Source: Pseudomonas sp. AB6
Lineage (GTDB): Bacteria; Pseudomonadota; Gammaproteobacteria; Pseudomonadales; Pseudomonadaceae
Length of the DNA stretch: 64,000 nucleotides
Reading direction: 5' to 3'
Assembly: GCF_034314105.1 (NCBI RefSeq)
Contig: NZ_JAVIWJ010000001.1
Coordinates: 1,737,501 to 1,801,500 of the forward strand
In this document: in pieces, positions 26,607-36,004 of the stretch
Numbering within the stretch: position 1 is the stretch's first letter
How the letters are laid out: the number at the start of each line of letters is the position of its first letter
Made by a program: the position numbers and the translations under genes
Notes under the pieces: generated by a model
Told to the model about the DNA's origin: nothing
The model's input: the letters and a program-made list of their open reading frames with translations, nothing else
Database searches by the model: none

Positions 26607-26638
26607 CTAAAACAACCACGCCCGCACTCAGCGGGCGT
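26607..26638 (-). terminator. Rho-independent terminator of the doxX gene
   Basis: The arms ACGCCCGC (26618-26625) and GCGGGCGT (26631-26638) enclose a 5-base loop. On the minus strand the stem is followed by GGTTGTTTTAG. It lies 18 bases past the doxX stop. Confidence 0.8.
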
Positions 26639-26655
26639 AGTTCATGAGGACAAGC

Positions 26656-27090
26656 TCAGCCGATAATGGCTCGGTCCATCGACACTCTGCCGGCACCTTC
26701 GATCAGGATCGCAACTAATGCCCCCAGTAATGCCAACGCGAATTCAAAACCGTTGTTGGCCATGAATAAACCATTGTGAATGTGCACCGAAAGAATGGCG
26801 ACAATCGTCATGATCGATAAGGCGAACGCCGCCGGACGCGCCAGCAAGCCAATGATTAACCCCAAGCCGCCGAAAAATTCAGCGCCTCCAGACAACGAAG
26901 CCATGAGATAACCCGGTGTCAAACCCAGGCTTTCCATGTACTGCGCGGTTCCGGACAGACCATAGCCGCCAAACAGCCCGAAAAGCTTCTGCCCGCCGTG
27001 AGCAACGAAGATGATGCCGACGAGTATCCGTAAAACCGTCACGCCGTAACCAGCACGGGTTGAGAATACCGTTTTCATCAGGGTGTTCAT
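26656..27090 (-). CDS. DoxX-family membrane protein
   Basis: 144-residue inner-membrane protein with four hydrophobic helices. It shows the DoxX pattern: TVLRILVGIIFVAHGGQKLF, then GGAEFFGGLGLIIGLLARPA and a C-terminal FALALLGALVAILIEGAGR. Members are linked to thiol and oxidative stress; catalysis by the protein itself is not established. The ATG at 27090 is preferred because GGA of AAGGA lies nine bases upstream; one three codons earlier would place GGA against the start. It is a single gene ended by a hairpin terminator. Confidence 0.85.
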   Translation of the reverse strand: MNTLMKTVFSTRAGYGVTVLRILVGIIFVAHGGQKLFGLFGGYGLSGTAQYMESLGLTPGYLMASLSGGAEFFGGLGLIIGLLARPAAFALSIMTIVAILSVHIHNGLFMANNGFEFALALLGALVAILIEGAGRVSMDRAIIG

Positions 27091-27186
27091 CTCAAGCATT
27101 CCTTTTTATGAGTGGGCGAATTGGCCGCTATATTAATCACTATTTTTTTAATAAAAAGCGCGCGATACACCGCATAACCATCAGGA

Positions 27187-28629
27187 TTATCGATTATTTT
27201 TTGAGACAATCTTTGGTAGCCGTGATTTGGCAGCTGGCCCTTCCAGAGAATCGCGCTCGTGGTCAAACGCCAGATAATACTTGTTCACACTATTAACGTA
27301 GCTCACGACACCCATCCCCACCTGCTCCATAGCGATTCTCTCAACCTGAAAAAACCACTGGTTCGGGTTCAGCCCTCGGCGTTTTGCTTCGGCGCGCATA
27401 GCTTCTACCCGTTCCGGGCCCAGGTTGTAGGCGGCCATTACAAAAGCCATGCGCTCACGCTCGTTGACCTTGGGACTGGAGAAATACTTGCGTTTGATCA
27501 TCGCCAGGTACTTCGCTCCGGCAAGCACGTTGCCATCCACGTTGTGAATATTATCGACGCCGACCCGTTGCGCGGCAGAGGGGGTGATTTGCAGCAGTCC
27601 TGTGGCTTTCCCCCCGCTTTTAACGCTGGGGTCAAGCGCCGATTCCTTGAAGGCTAACGCGGCAAGGTTCAGCCAATCCATGCCCTGCTCCTGCGCACAC
27701 CGCTGTAAAACGGGCCGCAGCTTTTCTAGACGCTGACGGTCTTGGCTGGCCAACGGATAGTGCAATTGATACTGACCCTGGTAGGCCTGTTCGAACGCAA
27801 AGTCTTCGCCGGCGGGCGCCTGATACTGCTTGATAAACCGGTCAATACTGGCGCGCAGCATGGTGGCGTCCTGACGCACATACCAATTCATGTCGCCACT
27901 GTTACTGAGTACCAAAGAGCGCTCCACCCGCAACTTGGGCATGACTTTGACCCATCGCTCGGCAATGGGTTGTTCGACCACGGTCAGGTGGTAAACCCCG
28001 GCCTGAACCATCTCCAGCACGTCTTCCACAGCGAGACTGGGATCAACCCATTCAATTTTAACCGGCGGCAGTTTGCGCAAGCCCAGCTTTTGGTTGAGTT
28101 GATCAACCGCGTTATCTGCCGCGCTGCCGGTAGCTAGAGTGATCGTTCGGCCCGACAGCTGCTCAATGTGCTTGAAACTGCGGTCGCCCTTGATGCCGAC
28201 GACAATCAGTGGCACATGACTGACAATAGGCGCGCTGGCATTGACGGCCCGAGCCGCGCTCATGTCGAGTAGTTCACCGGGTGCTACCAAATCACCCTCC
28301 CCGCGCTGCAATGCGGCCAGCAACTGGTCCTTGGATTTAGGAATGATCTTTAACGTCAGTTGTTTCCCGTCGCGGGAGTGACTGTTGAGGTACTGCTCGA
28401 AAGCACTTAGCCGATGGTATTCAACACCAATTTCTTCGCCCGGAACTTGGCCCGAACTGTTGCGACTTTGATTGACCAGAACACGCAATACTTTGCTACT
28501 ACGAATCGCCGAGAGGTCTCGCACCTGACTCTTTTTCACTACTACCGGCGGCCCTACAAGGTCTGCAAGTGCTGGCAATGGCGCCAAGGCCAGCATCAAC
28601 ATCACAAGATAAAACGTGGGTCGCATCAT
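27187..28629 (-). CDS. MltF-like membrane-bound lytic transglycosylase
   Basis: 480-residue two-domain envelope protein. After a signal peptide (MMRPTFYLVMLMLALAPLPALA) comes a periplasmic solute-binding-type domain (about 30-270; KVLRVLVNQSRNSSG, LTLKIIPKSKDQLLAALQ). The SLT lysozyme-like domain follows with the catalytic Glu in ALAFKESALD, then GKATGLLQITPSA and MAAYNLGP. MltF-type enzymes cleave peptidoglycan and have this same fusion. The frame runs 31 codons further up with a hydrophobic stretch, but the start at 28629 gives a proper signal peptide. It lies divergent from tatD. Confidence 0.8.
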   Translation of the reverse strand: MMRPTFYLVMLMLALAPLPALADLVGPPVVVKKSQVRDLSAIRSSKVLRVLVNQSRNSSGQVPGEEIGVEYHRLSAFEQYLNSHSRDGKQLTLKIIPKSKDQLLAALQRGEGDLVAPGELLDMSAARAVNASAPIVSHVPLIVVGIKGDRSFKHIEQLSGRTITLATGSAADNAVDQLNQKLGLRKLPPVKIEWVDPSLAVEDVLEMVQAGVYHLTVVEQPIAERWVKVMPKLRVERSLVLSNSGDMNWYVRQDATMLRASIDRFIKQYQAPAGEDFAFEQAYQGQYQLHYPLASQDRQRLEKLRPVLQRCAQEQGMDWLNLAALAFKESALDPSVKSGGKATGLLQITPSAAQRVGVDNIHNVDGNVLAGAKYLAMIKRKYFSSPKVNERERMAFVMAAYNLGPERVEAMRAEAKRRGLNPNQWFFQVERIAMEQVGMGVVSYVNSVNKYYLAFDHERDSLEGPAAKSRLPKIVSKNNR

Positions 28630-28821
28630 GCGGTTTTCCAAGGGAATGCGTGCCAAAAATAAGCCGCAAAGAATCAAAAGCCCAGCGTAGAAGCGAGTAA
28701 CCAAACTCCTCACTTCTAACAAAGCACCTCAATATCGTGTTTCAACTCACTGTAACTGCGGAGTTTATTTATATCAGTCCAGGTCTGATATTCTCTTCAG
28801 CCTTCGGCCCGAGGTAGCACC

Positions 28822-29655
28822 ATGCAACTCATCGACATTGGCGTCAACCTGACCAACTCAAGCTTTGCCCATAAGGAACAGGCGGTCCTCGATCGCGCTT
28901 ACCAATCCGGCGTCGGGCAGTTAGTGTTGACCGGGACACACGTTGAGAGCAGCGAGCAGTCGCTGGAACTGTGCCTCAGGCTCGACGAGTCCGCCCAGCG
29001 GCTGTTTTCCACCGCAGGTATTCATCCGCATTCGGCCAGTGACTGGACCTCTGATAGTGAACGCCAGTTACGGGCGCTGCTGAAGGAAGATCGAGTCCGT
29101 GCCGTGGGTGAATGCGGGCTTGATTTCAACCGAGACTTCTCCCCTCGCTCGCAACAAGAAAAAGTGCTCGAAGAGCATTTAGCGTTAGCGGTCGAGCTGC
29201 AAATGCCGGTGTTTTTGCACGAGCGCGATGCCAGTCAGCGGCTGTTGGAAATCCTCCGCGACTACCGCGACCGACTGCCAGCTGCCGTTGTCCATTGTTT
29301 TACCGGCGAGCAGCGTGCGCTGTTTAGCTACCTCGATCTGGATCTGCACCTCGGTATCACCGGCTGGATTTGCGACGAGCGTCGCGGCACCCATTTGCAC
29401 CCGTTGGTGAAGGACATCCCCAGGGGCCGGTTGATGCTTGAAAGTGATGCGCCGTACCTGCTGCCACGCAGCTTGCGACCAAAACCGAAAAATGGCCGTA
29501 ATGAACCGGCTTATCTCACCGAAGTCTTGCAAGAAGTTGCGCTGCACCGCGAAGAAAGTCCGGAAGACGTCGCCGCGCACACCACTGATTGCGCCCGGGC
29601 GTTTTTTGGATTGCCGATTGTTACCGATATACCATGTCGTGATATCCCCGAATAA
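28822..29655 (+). CDS. tatD: TatD-family metal-dependent hydrolase/DNase
   Basis: 277-residue TIM-barrel metal hydrolase. The start [15 protein letters not shown] is that of the TatD subgroup proper rather than YcfH. Metal ligands follow in [29 protein letters not shown] and the late ESDAPYLLP. TatD has 3'-5' exonuclease activity and is implicated in DNA repair. Its other proposed role, quality control of Tat export, is debated. The length matches the family, and GAGG precedes the ATG. Its stop codon lies inside a REP-like sequence. Confidence 0.9.
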   Translation: MQLIDIGVNLTNSSFAHKEQAVLDRAYQSGVGQLVLTGTHVESSEQSLELCLRLDESAQRLFSTAGIHPHSASDWTSDSERQLRALLKEDRVRAVGECGLDFNRDFSPRSQQEKVLEEHLALAVELQMPVFLHERDASQRLLEILRDYRDRLPAAVVHCFTGEQRALFSYLDLDLHLGITGWICDERRGTHLHPLVKDIPRGRLMLESDAPYLLPRSLRPKPKNGRNEPAYLTEVLQEVALHREESPEDVAAHTTDCARAFFGLPIVTDIPCRDIPE

Positions 29656-29673
29656 ATTCGGTCTCACAGGGAG
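29647..29673. repeat. Single REP-like arm overlapping the tatD stop
   Basis: CCCGAATAAATTCGGTCTC then ACAGGGAG resembles one arm of the paired element between kdpD and kdpC (TTCCCGAATGAATTCGGTCC, then CACAG). Only one arm is seen here, so it is a lone or eroded copy. Confidence 0.5.
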
Positions 29674-29757
29674 CGCGGATTACCGGTGGGATTCACCTGA
29701 CACTCCGCCCTGATCGCCTCGCCAACCCGATGAAGCCTGGCAATTGGCGGCCATACC

Positions 29758-30447
29758 TCAACGTTCCAACAACCGGTATCCAACCCCCGCTTCGGTCACG
29801 ATAAACCTGGGATTGGTCGGGTCATCCGCCAATTTCTGCCGTAAATGTCCGACGACTATGCGCAGGTAATGGCTGTCCTCAGTGTGGGTCGGCCCCCAGA
29901 TATCTTTGAGCAACTGCTGCTGAGTAATCACCCTCCCAGGGTGCCGGGCCAGTTGCGCCAGTACCGCGTACTCCTTACGCGTCAGCCCGACTTCAACCCC
30001 ATCCAGTAGCACTCGCCGATACGCCAGATCCACTGTCAACGGGCCGAAAATCAGAGCGGCTTCTTGCTGTTCGCCAGCTGGCGCCTGGCGCAGTAACGCC
30101 CGGACTCGTGCGAGAAACTCTTGTATCCCAAACGGTTTGGTCACGTAGTCATTGGCGCCGCCATCAAGTGCCTGAACTTTCTGACCTTCGCTGGCACGCA
30201 CTGAAAGCACCAGCACCGGGGCTGTGGACCACTCACGAAATTCGCGCAACACCTCTTGGCCATCCATGTCTGGCAAACCAAGGTCGAGCACCAGTAAATC
30301 GGGCTTGTTCAACGCGGCCTGGCTCAGACCTTCGCTGCCGGTGCCGGCTTCCAGTACCTTATAGCCTTGGGAGACTAGGCTGATGCGTAGAAACTTTCGA
30401 ATCTGCGGCTCATCATCGATCACTAGGATGGTCGAGGTCTGACTCAT
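29758..30447 (-). CDS. kdpE: KdpE, response regulator of potassium uptake
   Basis: 229-residue OmpR-family response regulator that activates kdpFABC when potassium is limiting. The receiver domain begins ILVIDDEPQIRKFL and has phospho-acceptor Asp55 in VLDLGLPDMDG and the conserved Lys in VTKPFGIQEF. The C-terminal winged helix (about 130-229) includes LTRKEYAVLAQLARHPGRV and ILKD-like QQLLKDIWGP. It lies 49 bases after kdpD and belongs to the same operon. A triplet of TTTAC-like boxes upstream of kdpF is its probable target. Confidence 0.93.
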   Translation of the reverse strand: MSQTSTILVIDDEPQIRKFLRISLVSQGYKVLEAGTGSEGLSQAALNKPDLLVLDLGLPDMDGQEVLREFREWSTAPVLVLSVRASEGQKVQALDGGANDYVTKPFGIQEFLARVRALLRQAPAGEQQEAALIFGPLTVDLAYRRVLLDGVEVGLTRKEYAVLAQLARHPGRVITQQQLLKDIWGPTHTEDSHYLRIVVGHLRQKLADDPTNPRFIVTEAGVGYRLLER

Positions 30448-30496
30448 GGTTGTCTTGCCATCTCAAATGAAGTGCTGAGCGTAACGCACTGCATGA

Positions 30497-33154
30497 TCAG
30501 AGGGTGTGCTCCAATTCAGTTTCGGGTTGCGTTTGCAACGGAAGATACAAGGTTATGCACGTGCCGCGCCCTTCAATGCCCTCGGCGACCGTGATATGCC
30601 CGCCATGGGCACCGACCATCCCCAGGCAGATGGCCAATCCAAGACCTGTGCCCTGCCCACCGCGATCGCCTCGGGACGCGGTATAGAACATGTCAAAAAT
30701 CTTCGCTCGCTCAGCTTCAGGTATGCCGGGGCCTTCGTCACTGACCGAGAAAAACAGCTCGCTGTCGGTCGTCCCCGCGTTAACCTGCAAGCGCCCTTGG
30801 GACGCAGAGAAGCGCGCAGCATTCTCCAGCACATTGACCAAAGCCTGCTCGATCAAGGCAGCGTGCACGTAAAGCAATGGTAGTTCCAACGGCACATGAG
30901 TGCTGACCTGCAGCGGCGCCAATACTGCGCGCAAGCGGTTAAGTGCGCTGCCGACGATATCGCCCGGTGACACCCAGTCCCGCGCCAGTTTCAACGCACC
31001 GTGACCCAGACGAGTCATGTCCAGCAAGTTTTGAATATAACGATCCAGGCGCTCGGCCTCGTCACGGGTGCCTTCGAGCAATTCACGACGATCTTCCAGT
31101 GGGATCGCTTCACCTAATGCCAATAGACTGTCGATGCTGCCGCGCATGGCCGTCAGTGGTGTGCGTAAATCGTGTGATACCGACGCCAGCAACGCACTGC
31201 GTAATTGCTCGGTTTCACCATGCAATCGCGCGGCCTCCAGCTCTTCTGCCAACTGGGCTCGGGCCAATGCTTGGGCCAAGGGTTGACTGAGTGCGGTTAA
31301 TAGCCGACGACGCTGATCGGTAAAGGGCTGCCCTTCATGCGGACATACGCCAAGTAGCGCTAACGGCCCCTCCTCCATCGACAACGGCCACCACCACCAA
31401 TGGCCCAGCGGTAACGTGCCCGTGCCAAAGCCTGCGGCTTGATCATGTTGCCACGCCCAATCGGCTGCCGCTCGTTCGGCTTCGGACAGCTGCAATGCGC
31501 TCCCGACTTCGACTTTCCAGGCACCTTGATCGTCGCGATCCAACAAACAGATGTGCAACTCTCTCCAGCCACTGAAATGCTGTTCAGCAGCGCTTAACAT
31601 CGCCTGCCGATCAGTCGCCGCCGTGAGTTTTCGCGAAAGGTCTAGCAACTCACTTGTTTCCTCCTGGGTATCGCGCAGGGCACGAAGTTGCTGGCGTTGC
31701 CGGGCCGCAAGGTTGCCGGTCAAGGCGGCCATCAATAAAAAAAACAGCAACGTCAGCACGTCTTCTTCGCGCTGGATGCTGAACGAAAATTTCGGTGGAA
31801 TAAACAGAAAATCGTAGGTCAGAAAAGATAACGCCGCGCAGGCCAGCGCAGGGCCGAGACTGCTGCGCACCGCCACCAATAATACGGCGGCGAGAAACAC
31901 TAGCGAGATATTGGGTAGCGCCAGGACGCTCGATACCGCCCACGCCAAGGCAGTGGCCAATATCGTCGCGATCAGCGCCAGCCCATAATCAAACCAGACT
32001 AACGCCCGTGCCGAACGTGAGCGGGGTTGATCGTGCTGCGCTTCACTATCGAGCACATTGATTTCCAGGCCGTGAGCATCTCGCAACAATCGCGCCGCCA
32101 GCCCACCGCCCCACAAGCGCCTGCGCAAGCGTGGGCGCGATTGTCCCACCAGTACCAAGCTGGCGCGTCGCTCTGCGGCGTGTTGAATCAGGGTTTTAGC
32201 CACCTCTCCCGCCCGCAACAGCACCACTTCGCCACCTAAGCGTTCGGCCAGTTGCTGTGCGCTTTGTAAACGCATGCGCGCCTCTTCATCAACTACCCGA
32301 CCATTATCGACGTGCACCAAGCTCCACGGCAGATGGCGACGCTGCGCGACGCGACTGGCGTGTCGCACCAGGCGCTCGGCTTGAGGGTCACCGTCAATCC
32401 CCACCAACAAGCGGCCTCGAACGGCGGGCGCGGCCTGGCCCAATTGGCGATACCCTTGGGCCAGGTCGTCATCAACCTGCGCCGCCGCGGTTTGCATCGC
32501 CAGCTCGCGCAATGCCGTGAGGTTGGTTTGGGTGAAGAAAGCGTCGATGGCAGCCCGAGCTTGTTCGGGCACGTACACTTTGCCGTCACGCAGACGTTCC
32601 AACAGCTCCCGAGGAGGCAGGTCGATCAGCACCAGCTCATAGGCTTCCTGCAACACCCAATCGGGTAGGGTTTCGCGAACCTGCACCCCGGTGATGCCGC
32701 GAACCTGATCGTTAAGACTTTCAAGGTGCTGAACGTTGACTGTGGTGTAAACATTGATACCGGCCGCCAATAACTCTTGAATATCTTGCCAGCGCTTGGC
32801 ATGGCGACTACCGGGTGCATTGCTGTGAGCTAGCTCGTCGACAAGGACCAGTTTCGGCGCGGCCATGAGCAGGCCGTCAAGGTCCATTTCTTCCAGGGTC
32901 ACGCCCCGGTATTCCGAGCGTAATAAAGGTTGCTGAGGCAAGCCGCTGAGCAAAGCTTCGGTTTCAGCCCGGCCGTGGGTTTCCACTACGCCAGCCAATA
33001 CGTGCGAACCTTGACGCAGTTGGGCGTGGGCCGCCTGAAGCATGGCGTAAGTTTTGCCGACGCCTGGTGCAGCGCCCAAAAACACCTTGAGCCGCCCACG
33101 GCCGTCCCGCGGTAGATCGGCTAACAGTGCATCGGCGCGGCGGGTGTCACTCAT
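30497..33154 (-). CDS. kdpD: KdpD, sensor histidine kinase for potassium limitation/osmotic stress
   Basis: 885-residue inner-membrane sensor kinase and partner of KdpE. Domains in order are the KdpD N-terminal domain with a Walker-like GAAPGVGKTYAML (about residues 28-40), a Usp-like domain (about 245-370; LVGIDGDPQAERLVRHAS), four membrane helices (DUF4118; about 395-490), a GAF-like region, HisKA with SVSHDLRTPLTAM, and the ATPase domain with N-, G1- and G2-type motifs (VLENAARFS, DEGPGIPE, GTGLGLAIC). It has normal length and an intact set of motifs. A REP-like pair lies between it and kdpC, so its expression may be partly separate from kdpFABC. Confidence 0.93.
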   Translation of the reverse strand: MSDTRRADALLADLPRDGRGRLKVFLGAAPGVGKTYAMLQAAHAQLRQGSHVLAGVVETHGRAETEALLSGLPQQPLLRSEYRGVTLEEMDLDGLLMAAPKLVLVDELAHSNAPGSRHAKRWQDIQELLAAGINVYTTVNVQHLESLNDQVRGITGVQVRETLPDWVLQEAYELVLIDLPPRELLERLRDGKVYVPEQARAAIDAFFTQTNLTALRELAMQTAAAQVDDDLAQGYRQLGQAAPAVRGRLLVGIDGDPQAERLVRHASRVAQRRHLPWSLVHVDNGRVVDEEARMRLQSAQQLAERLGGEVVLLRAGEVAKTLIQHAAERRASLVLVGQSRPRLRRRLWGGGLAARLLRDAHGLEINVLDSEAQHDQPRSRSARALVWFDYGLALIATILATALAWAVSSVLALPNISLVFLAAVLLVAVRSSLGPALACAALSFLTYDFLFIPPKFSFSIQREEDVLTLLFFLLMAALTGNLAARQRQQLRALRDTQEETSELLDLSRKLTAATDRQAMLSAAEQHFSGWRELHICLLDRDDQGAWKVEVGSALQLSEAERAAADWAWQHDQAAGFGTGTLPLGHWWWWPLSMEEGPLALLGVCPHEGQPFTDQRRRLLTALSQPLAQALARAQLAEELEAARLHGETEQLRSALLASVSHDLRTPLTAMRGSIDSLLALGEAIPLEDRRELLEGTRDEAERLDRYIQNLLDMTRLGHGALKLARDWVSPGDIVGSALNRLRAVLAPLQVSTHVPLELPLLYVHAALIEQALVNVLENAARFSASQGRLQVNAGTTDSELFFSVSDEGPGIPEAERAKIFDMFYTASRGDRGGQGTGLGLAICLGMVGAHGGHITVAEGIEGRGTCITLYLPLQTQPETELEHTL

Positions 33155-33188
33155 GGTTCGTACTCAGTGTGTGCAGCAAATTTGCTTT

Positions 33189-33277
33189 CTGTGGGAGCGA
33201 ATTCATTCGCGAAGGGATCAACACGGTCCTTCAGATAAACCGCGCCGCCCAATTCCCGAATGAATTCGGTCCCACAG
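33189..33277. repeat. Paired REP-like inverted repeat between kdpD and kdpC
   Basis: The arms at 33189-33213 (CTGTGGGAGCGAATTCATTC then GCGAA) and 33253-33277 are inverted copies differing at two of 25 positions, with a 39-base loop. This is a common kind of intergenic repeat in pseudomonads. It falls within the kdp gene cluster, where it could attenuate or stabilise the transcript. Confidence 0.8.
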
Positions 33278-33292
33278 GATTTCGGCATCTGC

Positions 33293-33856
33293 TCAAAGCT
33301 GCGCTGACGGTAACTCATTCAGCGTTTGATTCAAGATCAAAACATTAACCACCGGCGGACCTATCAACGGCCGGTAGGTATTTTCATTGACTAAGCGTTG
33401 CACCGTGGTCACCGGCAAGTTACGGGCGTTGGCAACACGGGCCACTTGATAGGCCACGGCTTCTGGTGGCAGGTGTGGATCGAGACCGCTGCCTGAAGTG
33501 GTCAGTAACGATAAAGGCACTGCGCCCTGGCCAGGAACCACTTCTTTGGCGACGTCAGCGGCGACCCGTGCAGCCAGTGCCGGATTGCTTGGAGAGAGGT
33601 TGCTGGCGCTGCTGGCGACCGTAGCAAAAGCCCCGGCAGATGGCCGCGAGTGGAACCAACCGTCACCGGTAAAACTTTGGGAGATCAACTCAGAACCACG
33701 CACCTTACCTGCCTTGTCATACACCAGGCTGCCGTTGGCTTGCGAGGGAAATGCCACTTGGGCGATACCGGTCACTACCAGTGGATATGCCACGCCAGTG
33801 ATCAGGGTCATTAATACAATCAGGCTCAGGGCCGGACGCAATACGCTAGACATCAT
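33293..33856 (-). CDS. kdpC: KdpC, potassium-transporting ATPase subunit C
   Basis: 187-residue membrane-anchored subunit that bridges KdpA and KdpB. It has one N-terminal helix ([20 protein letters not shown]) and the family motifs [34 protein letters not shown] and [12 protein letters not shown]. The ATG at 33856 follows GAGGATTCG; nine codons further upstream the frame is still open but has no ribosome binding site. The preceding kdpB ends 56 bases upstream. All conserved segments are intact. Confidence 0.93.
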   Translation of the reverse strand: MMSSVLRPALSLIVLMTLITGVAYPLVVTGIAQVAFPSQANGSLVYDKAGKVRGSELISQSFTGDGWFHSRPSAGAFATVASSASNLSPSNPALAARVAADVAKEVVPGQGAVPLSLLTTSGSGLDPHLPPEAVAYQVARVANARNLPVTTVQRLVNENTYRPLIGPPVVNVLILNQTLNELPSAQL

Positions 33857-33912
33857 CGAATCCTCAATCAGGGTGATCGTCACGCTCCAGAGAGCGTGAT
33901 GAAAGTGTGCGT

Positions 33913-35997
33913 TTAGACCAAGTGCAAGCCAGTCAACAGCATATCGATTAGCTTGATGCCTACGAACGGCGCGACAATTCCGCCCAAGCCATAGATCAAC
34001 AAGTTGCGGCGCAACAGCGCGGCGGCACTGGCGGCCTGAACCCGGACACCACGCAAGGCCAGTGGAATCAGCACCACGATGATCAAGGCATTGAAAACAA
34101 TCGCCGAGAGTATCGCGCTCTGCGGGCTGGCCAGGTGCATGACGTTCAGCACCCCCAGTTGCGGGTAGATAGAGGCGAACAGCGCGGGCAAGATCGCGAA
34201 GTATTTGGCTACGTCGTTAGCGATGGAGAACGTAGTCAACGCGCCACGAGTCACCAGCAACTCTTTACCGATTTGCACTACGTCCAGCAACTTGGTCGGA
34301 TCGCTGTCGAGGTCCACCATGTTCGCCGCTTCACGGGCCGCTTGAGTACCATCGTTCATCGCCATACCGACGTCGGCCTGGGCCAGTGCCGGGGCGTCAT
34401 TGGCGCCGTCGCCACACATCGCCACCAGACGACCGTCGTTCTGCTCCAAACGAATCCGCTCCAGTTTTTTCTCTGGGGTGGCTTCGGCCAGCACATCGTC
34501 GACCCCCGCTTCAGCCGCAATCGCAGCCGCTGTCAGAGGGTTGTCCCCGGTGACCATTACCGTGCGAATTCCAAGTTTGCGCAGTTCGGCAAACCGTTCG
34601 CGAATGCCGGGCTTGACCACGTCTTTGAGGTGGATAGCGCCCAACAGTTTGCCGTTCATGCAAACCAGCAGCGGTGTACCACCGGTTTTGGCGATTTTGT
34701 CGACTTCCCGGGCCAGTGCAGGCATCAAGTCGCTACGGGTCATGTCAACGAACGCCAGGACCGAATCCACGGCACCTTTGCGATACACGCGGCCTTGGTA
34801 ATCGACGCCGGACAGCCGAGTTTCCGCACTGAACGCCACCGGAGTTAATGCCGACGCAGGCGGCTCGGTAATCGGATGCAGCTCACGAAGGTACTCAACA
34901 ATGGATTTGCCTTCTGCGGTGTCATCTGCCAAAGAGGCCAGTAGCGCTCCCTCGCCCAGCTCCAGAGCGGTAACTCCCGGCGCGGCATACAAGGCCGTGC
35001 AGCGGCGGTTGCCGAAGGTGATGGTGCCGGTTTTGTCTAGCAACAACACGTGCACGTCACCCGCAGCCTCAACCGCACGACCGGATTTGGCGATGACGTT
35101 GAGGCGCACCAGACGGTCCATGCCAGCAATACCGATGGCGGATAACAAGCCGCCGATGGTGGTCGGAATCAAGGTCACCAACAGCGCCACCAAAAACACC
35201 AGCGGCAGACTGCCGCCGGAAAAGTGAGCGAAAGGTTGAAGGGTCACGACCACCAACAGAAAGATCAGGGTCAAGCCGATCAGCAGAATATCCAGCGCGA
35301 TTTCGTTGGGGGTTTTTTGCCGTTTAGCACCCTCCACCAACGCAATCATGCGGTCCAGTGTCGATTCACCGGGATTGGCGGTGATCCGGATCAGCAGCCA
35401 ATCGGACACCAGACGTGTGTTGCCCGTAACCGCCGAACGGTCGCCGCCTGACTCACGAATCACTGGCGCTGATTCGCCGGTAATCGCGGCCTCGTTAACC
35501 GCAGCAATACCCTCGATGACCTCGCCATCACCAGGAATCATTTCCCCGGCTTCAACGCGGACCACATCGCCACGGCGCAAGCTGCTGGCATTGACCACCC
35601 GAAGGCTGCCGTTGTCATCTCGACGGCGTGCCTTCAGGCCTTCGCTGCCAGCTTTAAGGCTGTCAGCGCGGGCCTTACCACGACCTTCGGCCAAGGCTTC
35701 GGCGAAATTGGCGAACAACACGGTGAACCACAACCAAATGGCGATCTGTACCGCGACCGAGGTCGGCACCGCCGGGTCAGGCACCAAGCAAAGAATGCTG
35801 GTCAGAATAGCGGTCAATTCGACCACCAACATCACCGGCGCGCGCTGCAGCTGACGGGGGTCGAGTTTGATGAACGCTTGCACCACGGCCGGCCGCCACA
35901 GCGCAGAGAGCGAGGTTTTGACCGATTCTGGAGCGCCTTGAGGCGCTGCGGTTTTTGAGACAGGAGTCTGCATATGATCTTTATAAATAGACATCAT
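33913..35997 (-). CDS. kdpB: KdpB, potassium-transporting P-type ATPase catalytic subunit
   Basis: 694-residue P-type ATPase. It has the actuator loop AITGESAPV, the phosphorylation motif [13 protein letters not shown], the nucleotide-domain KGAVDS and the hinge motif [18 protein letters not shown], with the membrane helices usual for the group. It energises potassium transport through KdpA. GAGGATTAG stands right before ATGATG at 35997, identical in form to the kdpC leader. KdpA ends 8 bases upstream. All catalytic residues are present. Confidence 0.95.
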   Translation of the reverse strand: MMSIYKDHMQTPVSKTAAPQGAPESVKTSLSALWRPAVVQAFIKLDPRQLQRAPVMLVVELTAILTSILCLVPDPAVPTSVAVQIAIWLWFTVLFANFAEALAEGRGKARADSLKAGSEGLKARRRDDNGSLRVVNASSLRRGDVVRVEAGEMIPGDGEVIEGIAAVNEAAITGESAPVIRESGGDRSAVTGNTRLVSDWLLIRITANPGESTLDRMIALVEGAKRQKTPNEIALDILLIGLTLIFLLVVVTLQPFAHFSGGSLPLVFLVALLVTLIPTTIGGLLSAIGIAGMDRLVRLNVIAKSGRAVEAAGDVHVLLLDKTGTITFGNRRCTALYAAPGVTALELGEGALLASLADDTAEGKSIVEYLRELHPITEPPASALTPVAFSAETRLSGVDYQGRVYRKGAVDSVLAFVDMTRSDLMPALAREVDKIAKTGGTPLLVCMNGKLLGAIHLKDVVKPGIRERFAELRKLGIRTVMVTGDNPLTAAAIAAEAGVDDVLAEATPEKKLERIRLEQNDGRLVAMCGDGANDAPALAQADVGMAMNDGTQAAREAANMVDLDSDPTKLLDVVQIGKELLVTRGALTTFSIANDVAKYFAILPALFASIYPQLGVLNVMHLASPQSAILSAIVFNALIIVVLIPLALRGVRVQAASAAALLRRNLLIYGLGGIVAPFVGIKLIDMLLTGLHLV

Positions 35998-36004
35998 CTA
36001 ATCC

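Noticed and set aside
30500-33150. Several plus-strand frames of 60-125 codons inside kdpD
   Set aside because: GC-rich antisense frames opposite a clear gene; no starts with ribosome binding sites.
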